Below the pieces are notes generated by a model that was given only the letters and a program-made list of their open reading frames with translations, had not been told where the DNA came from and made no database searches. Source: Candidatus Methylomirabilis tolerans (lineage in GTDB: Bacteria > Methylomirabilota > Methylomirabilia > Methylomirabilales > Methylomirabilaceae). From it: a DNA stretch of 47,618 nucleotides. The position numbers and the translations under genes are program-made. The stretch spans positions 1 through 47,618 of the forward strand of contig JAIOIU010000124.1 in NCBI GenBank assembly GCA_019912425.1, read 5' to 3'. This document shows positions 16,510-26,952 of the stretch, in pieces (the stretch's first letter is position 1; every line of letters begins with the position of its first letter).

Positions 16510-17763
16510 TCAGGAGAGTAGGGCCACTTGTGGAGCAGGGCCGATAGAGGTAATGGCAAACGCGTCGTCGCGTAAAATCCTTTTCGTTAGCGATTCGAAC
16601 TGATCGATGGAAACCGAATCGATCCCGGCAATGATTTCATCCAGGCTATAGGTACGATCGAAGTAGATCTCCATCTTGGCAAGACGAGTCATGCGACTGC
16701 TGGTCCCCTCGAGACCGAGGAATAGACTGCCCTTAAGCTGATCCTTCGCCTGTTGGAGATCACCAGGGTCGATTGATTGATTTCGCAGACGACCGCACTC
16801 AGCCCGAATCAGATCCACGACCTGGCCTGAGGACTCAGGATCGGTTCCGGCATAGATGACCAGCAGACCACAATCACGGTATGAGGCCTGGTAGGAGTAG
16901 ATCGAGTACGCCAAGCCTCGTTTTTCACGGATCTCCTGAAAGAGTCGAGAGCTCATACTGCCACCCAGCATCGCGTTCAACAGGTAGAGGGCGTAGCGAT
17001 CCTGGTGCGCATAGGGGAGGCCATCCATGCCGAGGCACAGGTGGAGCTGGGCCGTGTCACGCTCCTCCATCCTGACCGCCGCCCTGGAAGAGGGTGGTGG
17101 GGAGTCGACATAGACGGTTCGACCTTCAAAACCATTAAATGTCCGCGCCACCAAATCCACCAGCTGCTCATGCTCCAGATCGCCCGCCGCCGCCACTACG
17201 GTCCGATCAGGACGGTAGAAGCGGTCCATGTGGCGACGAACGTCGTCTTGCGTAAAAAGACACACTGTCTCCTTCCGTCCCAGGATCGGCCTGGCCACCG
17301 GATGATCACTCCAGATCGCCTCGGCAAAGAGATCGTGAACCAGGTCATCTGGGGTATCCTCCACCATCTTGATCTCCTGAAGCACGACCTGCCTCTCCCG
17401 CTCAATATCTTTGGGATGAAGGCTGGAATGGAGGAAGGTATCGGCTAGGAGGTCAATGGCCAAGGGAAGGTGCTCGCCCAGAACCTTGGCGAAAAAGCAG
17501 GTATTCTCACGGCTCGTGAAGGCATCAAGTGTGCCGCCAACAGCGTCAATCGCCCTGGCAATCTCCTGCGCGCTCCGCCGCTCGGTCCCCTTGAAGAGCA
17601 TATGTTCGATGAAGTGCGAAATGCCGGCTCCCTCCAGCGCCTCATCCCGAGATCCGACCCTCACCCAGACACCGATCGAGGCTGATTTCACAGCAGGCAT
17701 CTGCTCGCTGAGCACAACCATCCCATTCGGTAATACCTGACGATTGTAGGACAGCTCTGTCAT
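16510..17763 (-). CDS. M16-family zinc metallopeptidase
   Basis: A 417-residue protein related to processing peptidases and the YmxG/MlpA group. The inverted zinc motif is H50-FIE-H54 (HxxEH), with Glu53 as catalytic residue and Glu130 in VVLQE at the expected spacing for the third ligand. The C-terminal half is the inactive M16 domain with the typical QEIREKRGLAYSIYS motif near 285. No signal peptide is seen, so it is probably cytoplasmic. Its ATG is 3 bases past the pnp stop codon. Linkage of an M16 peptidase to pnp is seen in many bacteria. The substrate is unknown. Confidence 0.93.
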   Translation of the reverse strand: MTELSYNRQVLPNGMVVLSEQMPAVKSASIGVWVRVGSRDEALEGAGISHFIEHMLFKGTERRSAQEIARAIDAVGGTLDAFTSRENTCFFAKVLGEHLPLAIDLLADTFLHSSLHPKDIERERQVVLQEIKMVEDTPDDLVHDLFAEAIWSDHPVARPILGRKETVCLFTQDDVRRHMDRFYRPDRTVVAAAGDLEHEQLVDLVARTFNGFEGRTVYVDSPPPSSRAAVRMEERDTAQLHLCLGMDGLPYAHQDRYALYLLNAMLGGSMSSRLFQEIREKRGLAYSIYSYQASYRDCGLLVIYAGTDPESSGQVVDLIRAECGRLRNQSIDPGDLQQAKDQLKGSLFLGLEGTSSRMTRLAKMEIYFDRTYSLDEIIAGIDSVSIDQFESLTKRILRDDAFAITSIGPAPQVALLS

Positions 17764-17766
17764 CGC

Positions 17767-19878
17767 TCAGGAGGACCCCTGCTCCGCTTTGACCTGCACC
17801 TCCGACTCCAACACCTCTTTTCGACTCAACCGGAGCTTACCGTTCTTGTCGATGTCGATCACCTTCACCATGACCTCATCTCCTTCCGACAAGACGTCTT
17901 CGACCTTCTTCACCCGGTGTTCGGCAATCTGAGAGATGTGCAGAAGGCCATCGGTTCCGGGAAGAATCTGCACAAAGGCGCCGAAGTCCATAATCTTGAC
18001 CACCTTCCCTCGATAGACTTTGCCGACCTCAGGAACCTCGACGATCTTGCTGATGATCGACAACGCCTTCTGCGCTGCCGCCTCGTCAACCGAGGCGATC
18101 TCGATCCGTCCATCGTCTGAGACATCGATCTTCGCCCCAGAGTCTGCCACAATCCCACGGATCACCTTGCCGCCAGGGCCGATGACATCGCGGATCTTAT
18201 CCACCGGGATCATCAGCGTAATGATGCGGGGGGCATACGCTGACATATTCGGCCTCGGCTCCGCAATGGCGCGGTCCATCTGATCCAAGATGTGGAGGCG
18301 AGCGCGTCTGGCCTGACCAAGCGCCTTCGGCATGAGACTGGGTGCGATACCTTGAGTCTTGATATCTAATTGCAACGCAGTGATCCCTTTTCGGGTACCA
18401 GCCACCTTGAAGTCCATGTCGCCCAGATGATCCTCGAGTCCGATAATATCGGTGAGAATCGCGGTCCGCTCATCTTCTACAACAAGCCCCATCGCAACCC
18501 CAGCCACTGATGACCGGATCGGCACCCCGGCATCCATCAAGCTGAGGCTCGCACCGCAGACTGTAGCCATGGAAGACGATCCATTCGATTCGAGGATATC
18601 CGAGACGATCCGGAGGGTGTACGAAAACTCCTCCTTCGGCGGCAACGCCGCGAGTAGAGCCCGCTCGGCAAGCGCCCCGTGTCCGATCTCACGCCGACCA
18701 GGACCACGCATGAACTTGACCTCGCCGACGCTGAACGGTGGAAAGTTGTAATGGAGCATAAACCGTTTGGTGCCTTCTCCCTCGAGATTATCCAGGCGCT
18801 GTTCATCTTCCGAGGTGCCAAGCGTGGTAGTCACAAGGGCCTGGGTCTGACCCCTGGTGAAGAGAGCCGATCCGTGTGTTCTCGGCAAGACTCCAACCTC
18901 AGCAGTAATCGGCCGGACGTCTTCGAGCGATCTCCCGTCCGCCCGCTTCCCCTCTTCCAGGATCATTCGGCGTAACTCCTCGTGCTCGATCTGCTCAAAT
19001 AGCCCCCTGGCGGCGACCTTCCGATCATCCGGCTCAGCACAGAACGCAGCCATGACCTCATCAAGGAGCGCTTGCCGACGACTGCGCTGCTCCTCCTTCT
19101 CGGCGATCCCGGTCAGGGTCCGAAGTCCTTGGCGGGCCAAGTGGTTCACGCGCTCACACAATTCAGGATCTACAGGTGGAACCTGGAAGGGCGCCTTTTC
19201 GACCCGAAGCTCTTTCGCCAGCTCCAGCGTCATGTCAATCATGGGCTGGATCCCCTTATGGCCAAATTCGATCACCTCAACCATCACCTCTTCAGGGACC
19301 TCATTAGCTCCAGCCTCGAGCATCACTACAGCGCTTCTGGTCCCCGCAACCACTACATCGATGTCAGATTCTTCCATCTGGGCATAGGTTGGATTGAGGA
19401 CCAACTTGCCATCTACGCGGCCCACCCGGACAGCCCCAATCGGCCCAAGGAACGGGATTGGCGCGATGGTGAGAGCGGCGGAGGCGCCTAATACCGCCAG
19501 GACGTCAGGGTCGTTTTCCTGGTCAGCCGACAGGACCGTGGCGATAATCTGGACGTCATGTCGATAGCCATCCGGAAAGAGGGGGCGGAGGGGGCGGTCG
19601 ATGAGGCGCGAGGTCAGCGTCTCCTTCTCATGGGGACGGCCTTCCCGCTTGAAGAATCCGCCGGGGATCTTGCCTGCAGCATAGGCCCGCTCCTGGTAAT
19701 CGACCGTGAGAGGAAAGAAATCGATCCCCTGCCGCATCTGTTTCGAAGCTACCGCCGTCACCAGAACGACCGTATCGCCGTACCGGACCAACACGGCGCC
19801 ATCGGCCTGTCTGGCCACACGCCCAGCCTCTATACTTAATGGTTTGCCTTCGATGATCTGTTCGACACGGCAGCTCAT
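17767..19878 (-). CDS. pnp: Polyribonucleotide nucleotidyltransferase (PNPase)
   Basis: A phosphorolytic 3'-5' exoribonuclease that degrades mRNA to nucleoside diphosphates and can add tails. The 703 residues comprise RNase PH domain 1 (about 1-145), a helical linker, RNase PH domain 2 (about 310-540), a KH domain (near 553-610, with [16 protein letters not shown]) and an S1 domain (about 620-690, with [14 protein letters not shown]). Full length. Its ATG overlaps the rpsO TGA by four bases (ATGA), giving coupling to S15, the classic rpsO-pnp arrangement. Confidence 0.98.
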   Translation of the reverse strand: MSCRVEQIIEGKPLSIEAGRVARQADGAVLVRYGDTVVLVTAVASKQMRQGIDFFPLTVDYQERAYAAGKIPGGFFKREGRPHEKETLTSRLIDRPLRPLFPDGYRHDVQIIATVLSADQENDPDVLAVLGASAALTIAPIPFLGPIGAVRVGRVDGKLVLNPTYAQMEESDIDVVVAGTRSAVVMLEAGANEVPEEVMVEVIEFGHKGIQPMIDMTLELAKELRVEKAPFQVPPVDPELCERVNHLARQGLRTLTGIAEKEEQRSRRQALLDEVMAAFCAEPDDRKVAARGLFEQIEHEELRRMILEEGKRADGRSLEDVRPITAEVGVLPRTHGSALFTRGQTQALVTTTLGTSEDEQRLDNLEGEGTKRFMLHYNFPPFSVGEVKFMRGPGRREIGHGALAERALLAALPPKEEFSYTLRIVSDILESNGSSSMATVCGASLSLMDAGVPIRSSVAGVAMGLVVEDERTAILTDIIGLEDHLGDMDFKVAGTRKGITALQLDIKTQGIAPSLMPKALGQARRARLHILDQMDRAIAEPRPNMSAYAPRIITLMIPVDKIRDVIGPGGKVIRGIVADSGAKIDVSDDGRIEIASVDEAAAQKALSIISKIVEVPEVGKVYRGKVVKIMDFGAFVQILPGTDGLLHISQIAEHRVKKVEDVLSEGDEVMVKVIDIDKNGKLRLSRKEVLESEVQVKAEQGSS

Positions 19879-20144
19879 TTACGGATTCCCAACCTTTCAA
19901 TAACCTGCTTATACCGATTCGCATCTTTGCTCCTGAGGTAATCCAGGAGCTTCCGGCGACGTGCAACGAGGCGAAGCAATCCTCGTCTGGAGTGGTGGTC
20001 TTTCTTGTGGTTATTCAGGTGCTCGGTTAGATACCCTATTCGTCCGGTCAGGAGAGCGATTTGGACATCCGGAGAGCCGGAGTCACTATCATGAAGCCGA
20101 TACTGCCCGATGATCTCTTGTTTATTCGTCGACGCCTTGGCCAC
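19875..20144 (-). CDS. rpsO: 30S ribosomal protein S15
   Basis: An 89-residue primary 16S rRNA-binding protein of the small-subunit platform. The family motif runs [20 protein letters not shown] with [18 protein letters not shown]. The start is GTG at 20142-20144, chosen because the conserved N-terminus begins [11 protein letters not shown] and a full AAAGGAGG site stands 10 bases upstream. The stop overlaps pnp. Confidence 0.97.
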   Translation of the reverse strand: MAKASTNKQEIIGQYRLHDSDSGSPDVQIALLTGRIGYLTEHLNNHKKDHHSRRGLLRLVARRRKLLDYLRSKDANRYKQVIERLGIRK

Positions 20145-20208
20145 GAAGCCGTATCCTCCTTTCTTCTCAAATAGATACTCAAAACCACGAGTACGATAGC
20201 ATAGGCCA

Positions 20209-21174
20209 TCAGGGGAGTAAAGTCCATTCTTCTGGGGAAAACCGGGGGAACGCAGCAAACATCGCATCCGCCTGCCGCTTGTCACGCTCGATCTGTTGTC
20301 GGAGCAACAACGGACTCTCAAATCGCCGCTCATCTCGCAGGCGTTCGAGGAAGAAGAGCGTGAGCGTCTCTCCGTACAACTCCTCCTCTTCAGTCTCCAG
20401 CAGGTGAACTTCCACCCGCCGGGTCTCGCCGCCGAACGTTGGGGCCCTGCCGATATTGATCAGCGTCTTGTATAACCCCCGCGAGAGCCATGCCTGCCCG
20501 GCATATACACCATCAGGAACCGCCAGATCAGCCGTGGCCTGGAGATTAGCCGTCGGGTATCCCAGTCCTTTGCCTCGTTCGGCGCCACGCTCTACGATTC
20601 CACGAATCGCGTACGGCCGTCCTAAATAGCAGGCTGCCTGCCGTAACTCCCCTCTTGCCAGCAGGCTGCGAATGAGCGTGGAACTCACAACCTGGCCGTC
20701 CACTGTCATCGCAGGAACCACATCAAGTCCGAACTGATGCTCCTCTCCAAGCTTTCTGAGCAGCTCCGGTGAACCGGTCCTGGCCTTGCCGAAGGCAAAG
20801 TCATACCCGATACAAATAAACCGCGCTCGCAGCCGATCGACTAAGCAGGTCTTCACAAAATCGCGCGGCGGGGTGGCGGCCAGAAATGGGGTGAAACTCA
20901 CGGCGATCATCAGATCGACACCAAGCGCGGCCATAATATCCCGCTTGATCGAGAGTGGGGTAATGAGGGACGGGGCTTCTGAAGGGCTCACTACCTCCAA
21001 CGGATGTCGCGCGAAGGTAAAGACAACCGCCGTCCCCCCTTCTTGGCGAGCTCGCCGAACCACGCGACCCAGAATCTCACGATGTCCGAGATGCACTCCA
21101 TCGAATGTCCCAACTGCTACCGCAGGAGAGGAATACTCATCCTCCAGATCCTCAATCTGCTCGATGACAATCAT
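20209..21174 (-). CDS. ribF: Bifunctional riboflavin kinase/FAD synthetase
   Basis: It makes FMN from riboflavin and then FAD. The 321-residue protein has an N-terminal nucleotidyltransferase domain ([14 protein letters not shown] at 22-35, and VVSSTLIR near 165) and a C-terminal flavokinase domain ([11 protein letters not shown] near 205). Its ATG overlaps the truB TGA by four bases. Position between truB and rpsO is conserved in many bacteria. A 64-base gap follows before rpsO. Confidence 0.97.
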   Translation of the reverse strand: MIVIEQIEDLEDEYSSPAVAVGTFDGVHLGHREILGRVVRRARQEGGTAVVFTFARHPLEVVSPSEAPSLITPLSIKRDIMAALGVDLMIAVSFTPFLAATPPRDFVKTCLVDRLRARFICIGYDFAFGKARTGSPELLRKLGEEHQFGLDVVPAMTVDGQVVSSTLIRSLLARGELRQAACYLGRPYAIRGIVERGAERGKGLGYPTANLQATADLAVPDGVYAGQAWLSRGLYKTLINIGRAPTFGGETRRVEVHLLETEEEELYGETLTLFFLERLRDERRFESPLLLRQQIERDKRQADAMFAAFPRFSPEEWTLLP

Positions 21175-22121
21175 TGCCCGGCAAGGACCCGGACCGGTTT
21201 CAGGACGATCCGGCGCGGGTCAACTGCTGGGAACTCCCGGCCGGCAACTGTCGCCTCAGCGAGCGAAAGGAGCTGGCGCCGGTACCCCAGGACCCGAACC
21301 AGATCACCCTTCTCCACCTCCAGGGGGAAGCTGAGCAGTGCGCCGGCCGACATCCCGCTCCCCTGGATGACTCCTCGAGAGGACTCGGGGTGAATCCTGA
21401 CAACCGGCAGATGCCCCAGCGCCTCCCCAATGGGGATCAGCACGTCCCGAATGCGGCCCTCCGCAACAATCTGCTCAAGCTGCGGCAGCGTGACCGCGTC
21501 TTCAACCAGGAAACGGCCGGATCGGACGCGAGTTAACGCATACAGGTGCGCGCCACACCCGAGGACTCTGCCGATGTCATCGCACAGGGTGCGGGCGTAC
21601 GTCCCCTTGGAGCAACTGACCTTGAATCGGACGAAGGGCAAGTCAATTTCCAGAAGCGTGAGATCATGGATCCGCACCGCAATCGGCTGCCGTTCGACCG
21701 TTTCACCTCGACGAGCCAAGCGATAGAGACGCTCCCCGTGATGCTTCTTCGCGGAGAAAAGAGGCGGTATCTGCTGGATCTCTCCAACAAAGCGCTGTAG
21801 GACATCCCGCACCTCCTCGGGATCTACGGCGATATGATCCATCTGGGACAACACCTTCCCGTCAGCATCCAAGGTGTCAGTGGTGATACCCAGCCGCATC
21901 GTAATCAGGTACTCCTTATCGGCCCGGGTAAGAAATTGCGCGATTCGGGTTGCCCGTCCGACGCAGAGCGGCAGAACACCGGTCGCCCTCGGATCGAGTG
22001 TGCCGGTATGCCCGATGCGACGCATCTTCAGTAAACGTCGTACTGCGTCTACCACATCATGAGAGGTCATCCCCCCAGGCTTATTGATATTTAAAACTCC
22101 GCTGAGTTCCATCGCTCGCAC
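21171..22121 (-). CDS. truB: tRNA pseudouridine-55 synthase
   Basis: It isomerises U55 to pseudouridine in the T-loop of tRNAs. The catalytic Asp43 stands in GHTGTLDPRATGVLP (GTG-start numbering), and GVLNINKPGGMTSHDVV (8-24) is the family N-terminus. A C-terminal PUA-like segment follows residue 240. Three starts are possible: TTG 22139, GTG 22121 and ATG 22112. The GTG is preferred because GAGGAA lies six bases upstream. It overlaps ribF by four bases. Confidence 0.95.
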   Translation of the reverse strand: MRAMELSGVLNINKPGGMTSHDVVDAVRRLLKMRRIGHTGTLDPRATGVLPLCVGRATRIAQFLTRADKEYLITMRLGITTDTLDADGKVLSQMDHIAVDPEEVRDVLQRFVGEIQQIPPLFSAKKHHGERLYRLARRGETVERQPIAVRIHDLTLLEIDLPFVRFKVSCSKGTYARTLCDDIGRVLGCGAHLYALTRVRSGRFLVEDAVTLPQLEQIVAEGRIRDVLIPIGEALGHLPVVRIHPESSRGVIQGSGMSAGALLSFPLEVEKGDLVRVLGYRRQLLSLAEATVAGREFPAVDPRRIVLKPVRVLAGQ

Positions 22122-22202
22122 CAAAGTTTCCTCAGACAATAGCCGTCAGCCTCGAATAAAGCAGGGGACATATCAGAAGAACCGGTAGCTGACCGCTGAA
22201 AG

Positions 22203-22256
22203 CCGATCGTTTGGTCAGCATTACATTTTGTGCGCCGTAGCGAGACGGCGCCTCAT
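22203..22256. repeat. Dispersed intergenic repeat, copy 1
   Basis: The pattern CnGATCGnTTnnnCAGCATnACATTTT is shared with 39939-39966. It is followed by a perfect hairpin GCGCCGT-AGCGAG-ACGGCGC at 22232-22251. The 141-base spacer (22122-22262) that holds it has CAGC-words at its start and no gene. Confidence 0.55.
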
Positions 22257-22262
22257 GGAGTG

Positions 22263-23135
22263 TTACGCGGAGATGACCGATGCGGAAGTTAATCCTCGTT
22301 TTCTCGCCCGCAGACGTTCGACGGTCTCCCAAGGCACCTCTACTCCTCCCAACTCGGCATCCGCAACAACTCCACCACCATGAAAATCGCTCCCACCAGT
22401 AGGCACGAGCCGATAGTGCCTGGCGACGGCAAGCAGGGACGCTGAAATTTCTGGAGTATACCTCTTGTAGTACACCTCGATCCCTTGGAGACCGGCCTCT
22501 ACCATCATCGGCAGCAGTCGCTCCAGGTCCAGGCGGTAATCGCTCGCCCCTACGATAATCGGGTGCGCCAGCGCGGGCACACCTTGAGCCTCCCTGATCA
22601 AACCGATCGCCTCCTGTGGGGTGAGCTTCGGTCCCTCAACGTAGCCAGGGCCCCCTCGTCTCAGGAAACGTGAGAATGCCTCATCTACCGACGCGACGAC
22701 ACCGCGCTCTACAAGGGCCTTGGCGATATGTGGCCGCCCCACCGATCCTCCGTCTGCAATAGCCATCACGCGGTCCCACTCGAGCGAATACCCGAGCGCG
22801 CCTAACCGTTCAACCATCGCGTGGCCTTGAGCGAGCCTATCCTCCCGCATTCGACGGAGAGCCTCTTGCAGGGACGGATCGCTCGCATCGAGCATGTAGC
22901 CCAGCACATGGATCTCGTCGCCGTCCAGGTTCGCGCTTATCTCGATCCCCGGGATCACCTCGATTGCGAGCCCTGAGGCAGCCTCTTGCGCCTCAGCAAT
23001 CCCACCCATGCTGTCGTGGTCGGTCACGGCCATGACGCGGATCCCAATAAGGTCGGCGGCCTTCACCAACTCTTCCGGCCAAAGTGCGCCGTCAGAAGCC
23101 TTCGTATGAAGGTGCAAATCGACACGACTCGCCAT
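22263..23135 (-). CDS. PHP-domain phosphoesterase, YciV/RNase AM-like
   Basis: A 290-residue metal-dependent PHP hydrolase. Its motifs match the YciV group: DLHLHTKASDG (H8, H10, D15), VTDHDSMGGIAEA (D39, H40, D41), GLAIEVIPGIEIS, EIHVLGY, ALAHP and GSDFHGGG. Characterised relatives remove the 3' phosphate from 3',5'-nucleoside bisphosphates such as pAp and trim 5' nucleotides from short RNAs. ATG 23135 is preferred because AAGGAG sits eight bases upstream, across the rbfA stop. It lies between rbfA and truB, where NrnA is usual in other bacteria, so pAp or nanoRNA is a reasonable inferred substrate. Confidence 0.9.
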   Translation of the reverse strand: MASRVDLHLHTKASDGALWPEELVKAADLIGIRVMAVTDHDSMGGIAEAQEAASGLAIEVIPGIEISANLDGDEIHVLGYMLDASDPSLQEALRRMREDRLAQGHAMVERLGALGYSLEWDRVMAIADGGSVGRPHIAKALVERGVVASVDEAFSRFLRRGGPGYVEGPKLTPQEAIGLIREAQGVPALAHPIIVGASDYRLDLERLLPMMVEAGLQGIEVYYKRYTPEISASLLAVARHYRLVPTGGSDFHGGGVVADAELGGVEVPWETVERLRARKRGLTSASVISA

Positions 23136-23137
23136 CG

Positions 23138-23506
23138 TCACTGCTCCTTCGTCTCGGTAGCTTCGATCTGCCGAAACAGCTCAGCCATGTGCAGATCCTG
23201 CTCCAGGGAATCATCAAGCGAGAAGAGAAGTTCCGGGATGTAGCGCAAGCACAACCGACGTCCCAATTCTCCACGAAGAAAGCCGGCTGCACTCTTTAGG
23301 CCGATCAGCGCCTCCTGACGCTGTTTCTCCTCGCCTCCGATCGAGGCGATATAGACCCTCGCGTGCCGTAAATCTTCGCTTACCCTGACACGGGTGACAG
23401 TGGCACAACGGACCCTGGGATCTTTTACTGACTGCAAGATCAGGCAACTGATCTCTTCCTGTATCAGGGTATTTACGCGGTCGGCACGCCTGCCTTGCAT
23501 CGTCAT
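23138..23506 (-). CDS. rbfA: Ribosome-binding factor A
   Basis: A small KH-type factor for 30S maturation and 16S 5'-end processing, 122 residues. Family signs are RADRVNTLIQEEIS at the N-terminus, KDPRV, the VSEDLRHARVYIS-like stretch and RYIPELLFSLDDSLEQ near 88-103. A second ATG two codons in (23500) has GGGGAGG six bases upstream and may be the true start. It overlaps the PHP gene region at its stop and lies 27 bases after DUF503. Confidence 0.96.
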   Translation of the reverse strand: MTMQGRRADRVNTLIQEEISCLILQSVKDPRVRCATVTRVRVSEDLRHARVYIASIGGEEKQRQEALIGLKSAAGFLRGELGRRLCLRYIPELLFSLDDSLEQDLHMAELFRQIEATETKEQ

Positions 23507-23533
23507 CCTCCCCGCGCCAACAGACCAAGGGCG

Positions 23534-23821
23534 TCAATGAGCCACCAGGTCGATCTCATAATCGAGGACCAGGGCATCGGCGTCAGTTTCGATGAGGTTC
23601 ACTACTTTGGCCAGGGTCTCGTCCACCAGTCGAGAACTGTTGCTGACACAGGCAATCCCCAGCGTGGCGCGTTGCCATTCATCAAGACGATCCACCTCGG
23701 CGATGGAGACATTGAAGCGGCCCCGGATACGATCCTTGAGGCTCTTGACAACCCGCCGCTTACCCTTGAGGGAGTTGTTGCCGGCTAGGCGCAACTCAAC
23801 GCGGCACGTTCCGACGGTCAT
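23534..23821 (-). CDS. DUF503 family protein (YlxP-like)
   Basis: A 95-residue protein with the DUF503 pattern: a VELRLAGNNSLKGKRRVVKSL start, then RFNVSIAEVDRLDEWQRA. YlxP of Gram-positive bacteria occupies the same place between infB and rbfA and has been linked to ribosome assembly; no activity is firmly established. The ATG at 23821 fits the family. A GTG at 23830 would add three residues. Confidence 0.9.
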   Translation of the reverse strand: MTVGTCRVELRLAGNNSLKGKRRVVKSLKDRIRGRFNVSIAEVDRLDEWQRATLGIACVSNSSRLVDETLAKVVNLIETDADALVLDYEIDLVAH

Positions 23822-23831
23822 AGCCAACACA

Positions 23832-23892
23832 GTTCAACGTTCAAGGTTCGATGTTTCAGATCGTCCTCAACGTTGAACATTGAACGTTGAAC
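23832..23892. repeat. GTTGAAC word-repeat dyad
   Basis: GTTCAACGTTCAA at 23832-23844 is the exact complement of TTGAACGTTGAAC at 23880-23892, with further GAACATTGAA words between. This gives a 13-bp stem in the spacer between DUF503 and infB. Confidence 0.7.
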
Positions 23893-23897
23893 TTTTC

Positions 23898-26297
23898 TTA
23901 GAGTTTCTGCGCTACCGATTCAAGCTCGAAGATTTCCAGGATATCGCCGACTTTGATGTCGTTGAAGTTCATGAGGCCGATGCCGCACTCAAACCCGTTT
24001 TGCACCTCTCGGATATCCTCTTTAAAGCGGCGAAGCGATCCCACTCGCCCCTTGTGGACGACTTTGCCATCCCGAACTACACAGACCTGACTGTCCCGGT
24101 AGACCTTTCCCTCCACAACGAACGAACCGGCAATCGCTCCCATCTTGGGTACTTGAAAGACCTGGCGTACCTCTACGCGACCAATCGATCGCTCGATATA
24201 CTTGGGCTCCAGCAGACCCTCCATCGCTTGCCTGATCTCGTTAATGGCATCATAGATCACAGTGTAGAGCCGAATGTCGACGCCTTCCTGCTCAGCCAGC
24301 TTCTGGACTTTTGGATCAGGCCGCACATGGAATCCTACAATAATAGCGTTCGAAGCTGACGCCAGCATCACATCGGTTTCGTTGATAGCGCCGACCGATG
24401 CGTGAATCACCTTCAACCTGACTGCCCCGGTACCAATCCGTCCAAGCGATTCGCGAAACGGCCCGATGGAACCCTGAACGTCCCCCTTGATAATTATTCG
24501 AAGTTCTTTAACCTCACCCTCCGCGATACGACGGTGTAAATCCTCCAGGGTGATGCGGTGCTTCGAGACGATCGTCTCCTCGCGATGTTTTTGCTGCCGA
24601 CCGAGCGCGATCTGCCGCCCTTTTCGTTCATCGGAGACCACAACAAACGTATCTCCGGCCATGGGAATACCCGAAAGACCCAGCACCTCCACCGGGGTCG
24701 CGGGCCCAGCCATGTGGATTCTTTTTCCCTTCTCATTGTTCATAGCCCGCACCCGACCAGAATGCAATCCGGCAACGATCACATCCCCGACCTTCAGAGT
24801 GCCCTGCTGAACCAATACCGTTGCGACCGGCCCTCGACCGCGATCCAGCTCGGCTTCGATAATAACACCCTTCGCCGCCCGGTGGGGGTTCGCCTTCAGT
24901 TCGGAAACCTCGGCCAGCAGAAGCAGCATCTCGAGGAGATGCTCTATGCCGACCTGCTTCTTAGCCGAGACCTCCACATAGACCGTCTGCCCTCCCCATT
25001 CTTCCGGGACCAGACCGTACTCTGCTAACTGTTGTTTGACACGGTTCGGATCGGCGCCGGGCTTATCGATCTTGTTCACTGCAACCAGGATCGGAACGCC
25101 CGCGTCCTTGGCGTGGCTGATCGCCTCTGACGTCTGGGGCATCACCCCGTCATCGGCCGCCACCACCAAGACTACGATGTCGGTCGCTTGTGCTCCACGC
25201 GCCCGCATAGCGGTAAACGCCTCGTGGCCAGGTGTATCCAGGAACGTGATCTTACCACCCGGAAGATCGACTTGATAGGCGCCGATATGTTGAGTGATCC
25301 CGCCGGACTCCATCGCGATAACATTGGTCTGTCGGATCGCATCCAGCAGGGAGGTTTTACCGTGATCGACGTGCCCCATAATCGTGACCACCGCAGGCCT
25401 GGGTAGGAGCAGCAAAGGGTCCTCAGACTCCTTCGCCTCGGCTCCAGCCTCTTCCAGGGGTGTTACTTCTACCGTGAACCCAAGCCGGTCGGCCGCTCTC
25501 TTGACTACTTCCACGTCGAGCGGCTGGTTAATCGTGGTCATGATCCCCATCTTGATCAACTGCTTAATGATCTCGCTGGGGCTTATCGAGATCTGCTCCG
25601 CCAGTTCCTTTACGGTCATCGTCTCCGCAATCTTGACTATCGGGCGCGGCGGAACAGGGGCCTCGCGCTCAACCTGCTCTATCGGGACCTGGGGTTGAGG
25701 CGTCGGCGGGATTATCGTTCCTTTTTCCTCCTGCTCTGGGGCGGAGATCGGCGGAGGCGGTATCTGGGTCTTGGATGGCGCTGCCTTCAAGCCTGCCGGC
25801 GCGACCAGAACCTCGCGAGGAGATTGAATCGGTACAGAGGACGGCTGCTCAAGAACCGCTGTTCCCTCAGACGACTGTAGAGCGGAAACTGCCTTGGATC
25901 CCGGGGATTCCTTCTGCGCAACCGAACTCAATTTTTCAACGGATCCCGTCCCTGCGGTTGCTGGTCTGGCCTTGGATGGCGCCTTTGTCTCTGGGGGCTT
26001 GGATTGAACAGGCTTGCGAGTCGAGGCCTTGGTCGTTGTTGCCGATTCTTCGGCCTTTTCTGCCCTGGGACCTCGATCCTCCACGGACTTGGCGTGGACC
26101 GGAGGAGCCGTCTCCGACGGTTTGGACTTGGGACGACTTTTCTTCTGGGGCGGTGCGGCCGTTAAGAGCGACCTGACTTGGTCCTCATCCACGTTACTAC
26201 TGTGACTTTTAAGTTGCAATCCCGACTGCTCAAGCCGGTCAATGAGCTCTTTACTCGACATACCGAGCAGCTTCGCCAGATCGTAGACCCTAATCAT
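23898..26297 (-). CDS. infB: Translation initiation factor IF-2
   Basis: The GTPase that places initiator tRNA on the 30S subunit. About 799 residues. The N-terminal part starts with a helical IF2-N domain ([20 protein letters not shown]), followed by a long Lys/Pro/Ala-rich linker (about 50-200) and a second IF2-N motif ([21 protein letters not shown]). The G domain has [12 protein letters not shown] near 308, [11 protein letters not shown] and NKIDKP, then domains II-IV. The ATG at 26297 lies within the end of the upstream ylxR-L7Ae gene; a GTG two codons earlier is the alternative. Confidence 0.97.
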   Translation of the reverse strand: MIRVYDLAKLLGMSSKELIDRLEQSGLQLKSHSSNVDEDQVRSLLTAAPPQKKSRPKSKPSETAPPVHAKSVEDRGPRAEKAEESATTTKASTRKPVQSKPPETKAPSKARPATAGTGSVEKLSSVAQKESPGSKAVSALQSSEGTAVLEQPSSVPIQSPREVLVAPAGLKAAPSKTQIPPPPISAPEQEEKGTIIPPTPQPQVPIEQVEREAPVPPRPIVKIAETMTVKELAEQISISPSEIIKQLIKMGIMTTINQPLDVEVVKRAADRLGFTVEVTPLEEAGAEAKESEDPLLLLPRPAVVTIMGHVDHGKTSLLDAIRQTNVIAMESGGITQHIGAYQVDLPGGKITFLDTPGHEAFTAMRARGAQATDIVVLVVAADDGVMPQTSEAISHAKDAGVPILVAVNKIDKPGADPNRVKQQLAEYGLVPEEWGGQTVYVEVSAKKQVGIEHLLEMLLLLAEVSELKANPHRAAKGVIIEAELDRGRGPVATVLVQQGTLKVGDVIVAGLHSGRVRAMNNEKGKRIHMAGPATPVEVLGLSGIPMAGDTFVVVSDERKGRQIALGRQQKHREETIVSKHRITLEDLHRRIAEGEVKELRIIIKGDVQGSIGPFRESLGRIGTGAVRLKVIHASVGAINETDVMLASASNAIIVGFHVRPDPKVQKLAEQEGVDIRLYTVIYDAINEIRQAMEGLLEPKYIERSIGRVEVRQVFQVPKMGAIAGSFVVEGKVYRDSQVCVVRDGKVVHKGRVGSLRRFKEDIREVQNGFECGIGLMNFNDIKVGDILEIFELESVAQKL

Positions 26298-26952
26298 TCC
26301 CACGCCGAATCACCCCCAGACCTTCCGAGGCTCCGCTCTGCCCGCAAACCCGGCGGCCTAACCATGCAGCCTCTCTCGCATCCATCTCTACTGGCATCTT
26401 TTTCAGTACAGTCATCACCGCTCCCGCGAAGTGTGAATCCATCACAGCGATGCACGCTCGAGGGGCCACCCCAAGAGCGGCCCCCAACTCCTCCTTACCC
26501 ATAGCCTGCATCCATGCGATGCCGACCTCTGCGGCCAAACTCTGCAACTTCGTAACCGAGTTCGTCGACGCGTCAGCCGCGCTCAGAATTAACCGGGCTG
26601 AATGGCGTTTTACGGCCGATTCCACCGCCTCGGCGCCTGAGGCAATCTTACGGGCCCGACGCGCAAGTCCAAGAAGCGCGGCAACCTTGCGTAAGATACG
26701 TTCTCGGATCAACGCCTCAAGAGCCTCTACGGTCATCGGTGCGAGCGTTACCTTCAGGCAGCGCGCAAACTCACCCCTTCTTACCGCCAGCTCCAGGCAT
26801 GCGTGACGTGGACAGACATATACCCCGCGACCAGAGCCACCGTCCAGATCCACGCCCAGCCTCCCGCCTGGGACAAGATGTATGCGAATAAGCTCTCTCT
26901 TCGGCCGGCTGATGCGGCAGGCGACACAAGAGCGGAAGGGCGGAGAGATCAC
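26290..26952 (-). CDS. Fused YlxR (DUF448) and L7Ae-like RNA-binding protein
   Basis: A 220-residue protein joining two families that are separate genes (ylxR and ylxQ) in Bacillus-like operons. Residues 5-75 are Ylx[19 protein letters not shown], then [20 protein letters not shown], with conserved cysteines. Residues 85-185 are an L7Ae/YlxQ-type fold with [19 protein letters not shown]. YlxR is nucleic-acid-binding and the L7Ae fold binds kink-turn RNA. It sits between nusA (stop directly adjacent) and infB (8-base overlap). The fusion may tether both to nascent transcription-translation complexes, which is inference. Confidence 0.9.
   Translation of the reverse strand: MISPPFRSCVACRISRPKRELIRIHLVPGGRLGVDLDGGSGRGVYVCPRHACLELAVRRGEFARCLKVTLAPMTVEALEALIRERILRKVAALLGLARRARKIASGAEAVESAVKRHSARLILSAADASTNSVTKLQSLAAEVGIAWMQAMGKEELGAALGVAPRACIAVMDSHFAGAVMTVLKKMPVEMDAREAAWLGRRVCGQSGASEGLGVIRRGND

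Noticed and set aside
20145-20333. Upstream extension of rpsO
   Set aside because: It overlaps the ribF end, and the GTG with a full ribosome-binding site matches the S15 N-terminus.
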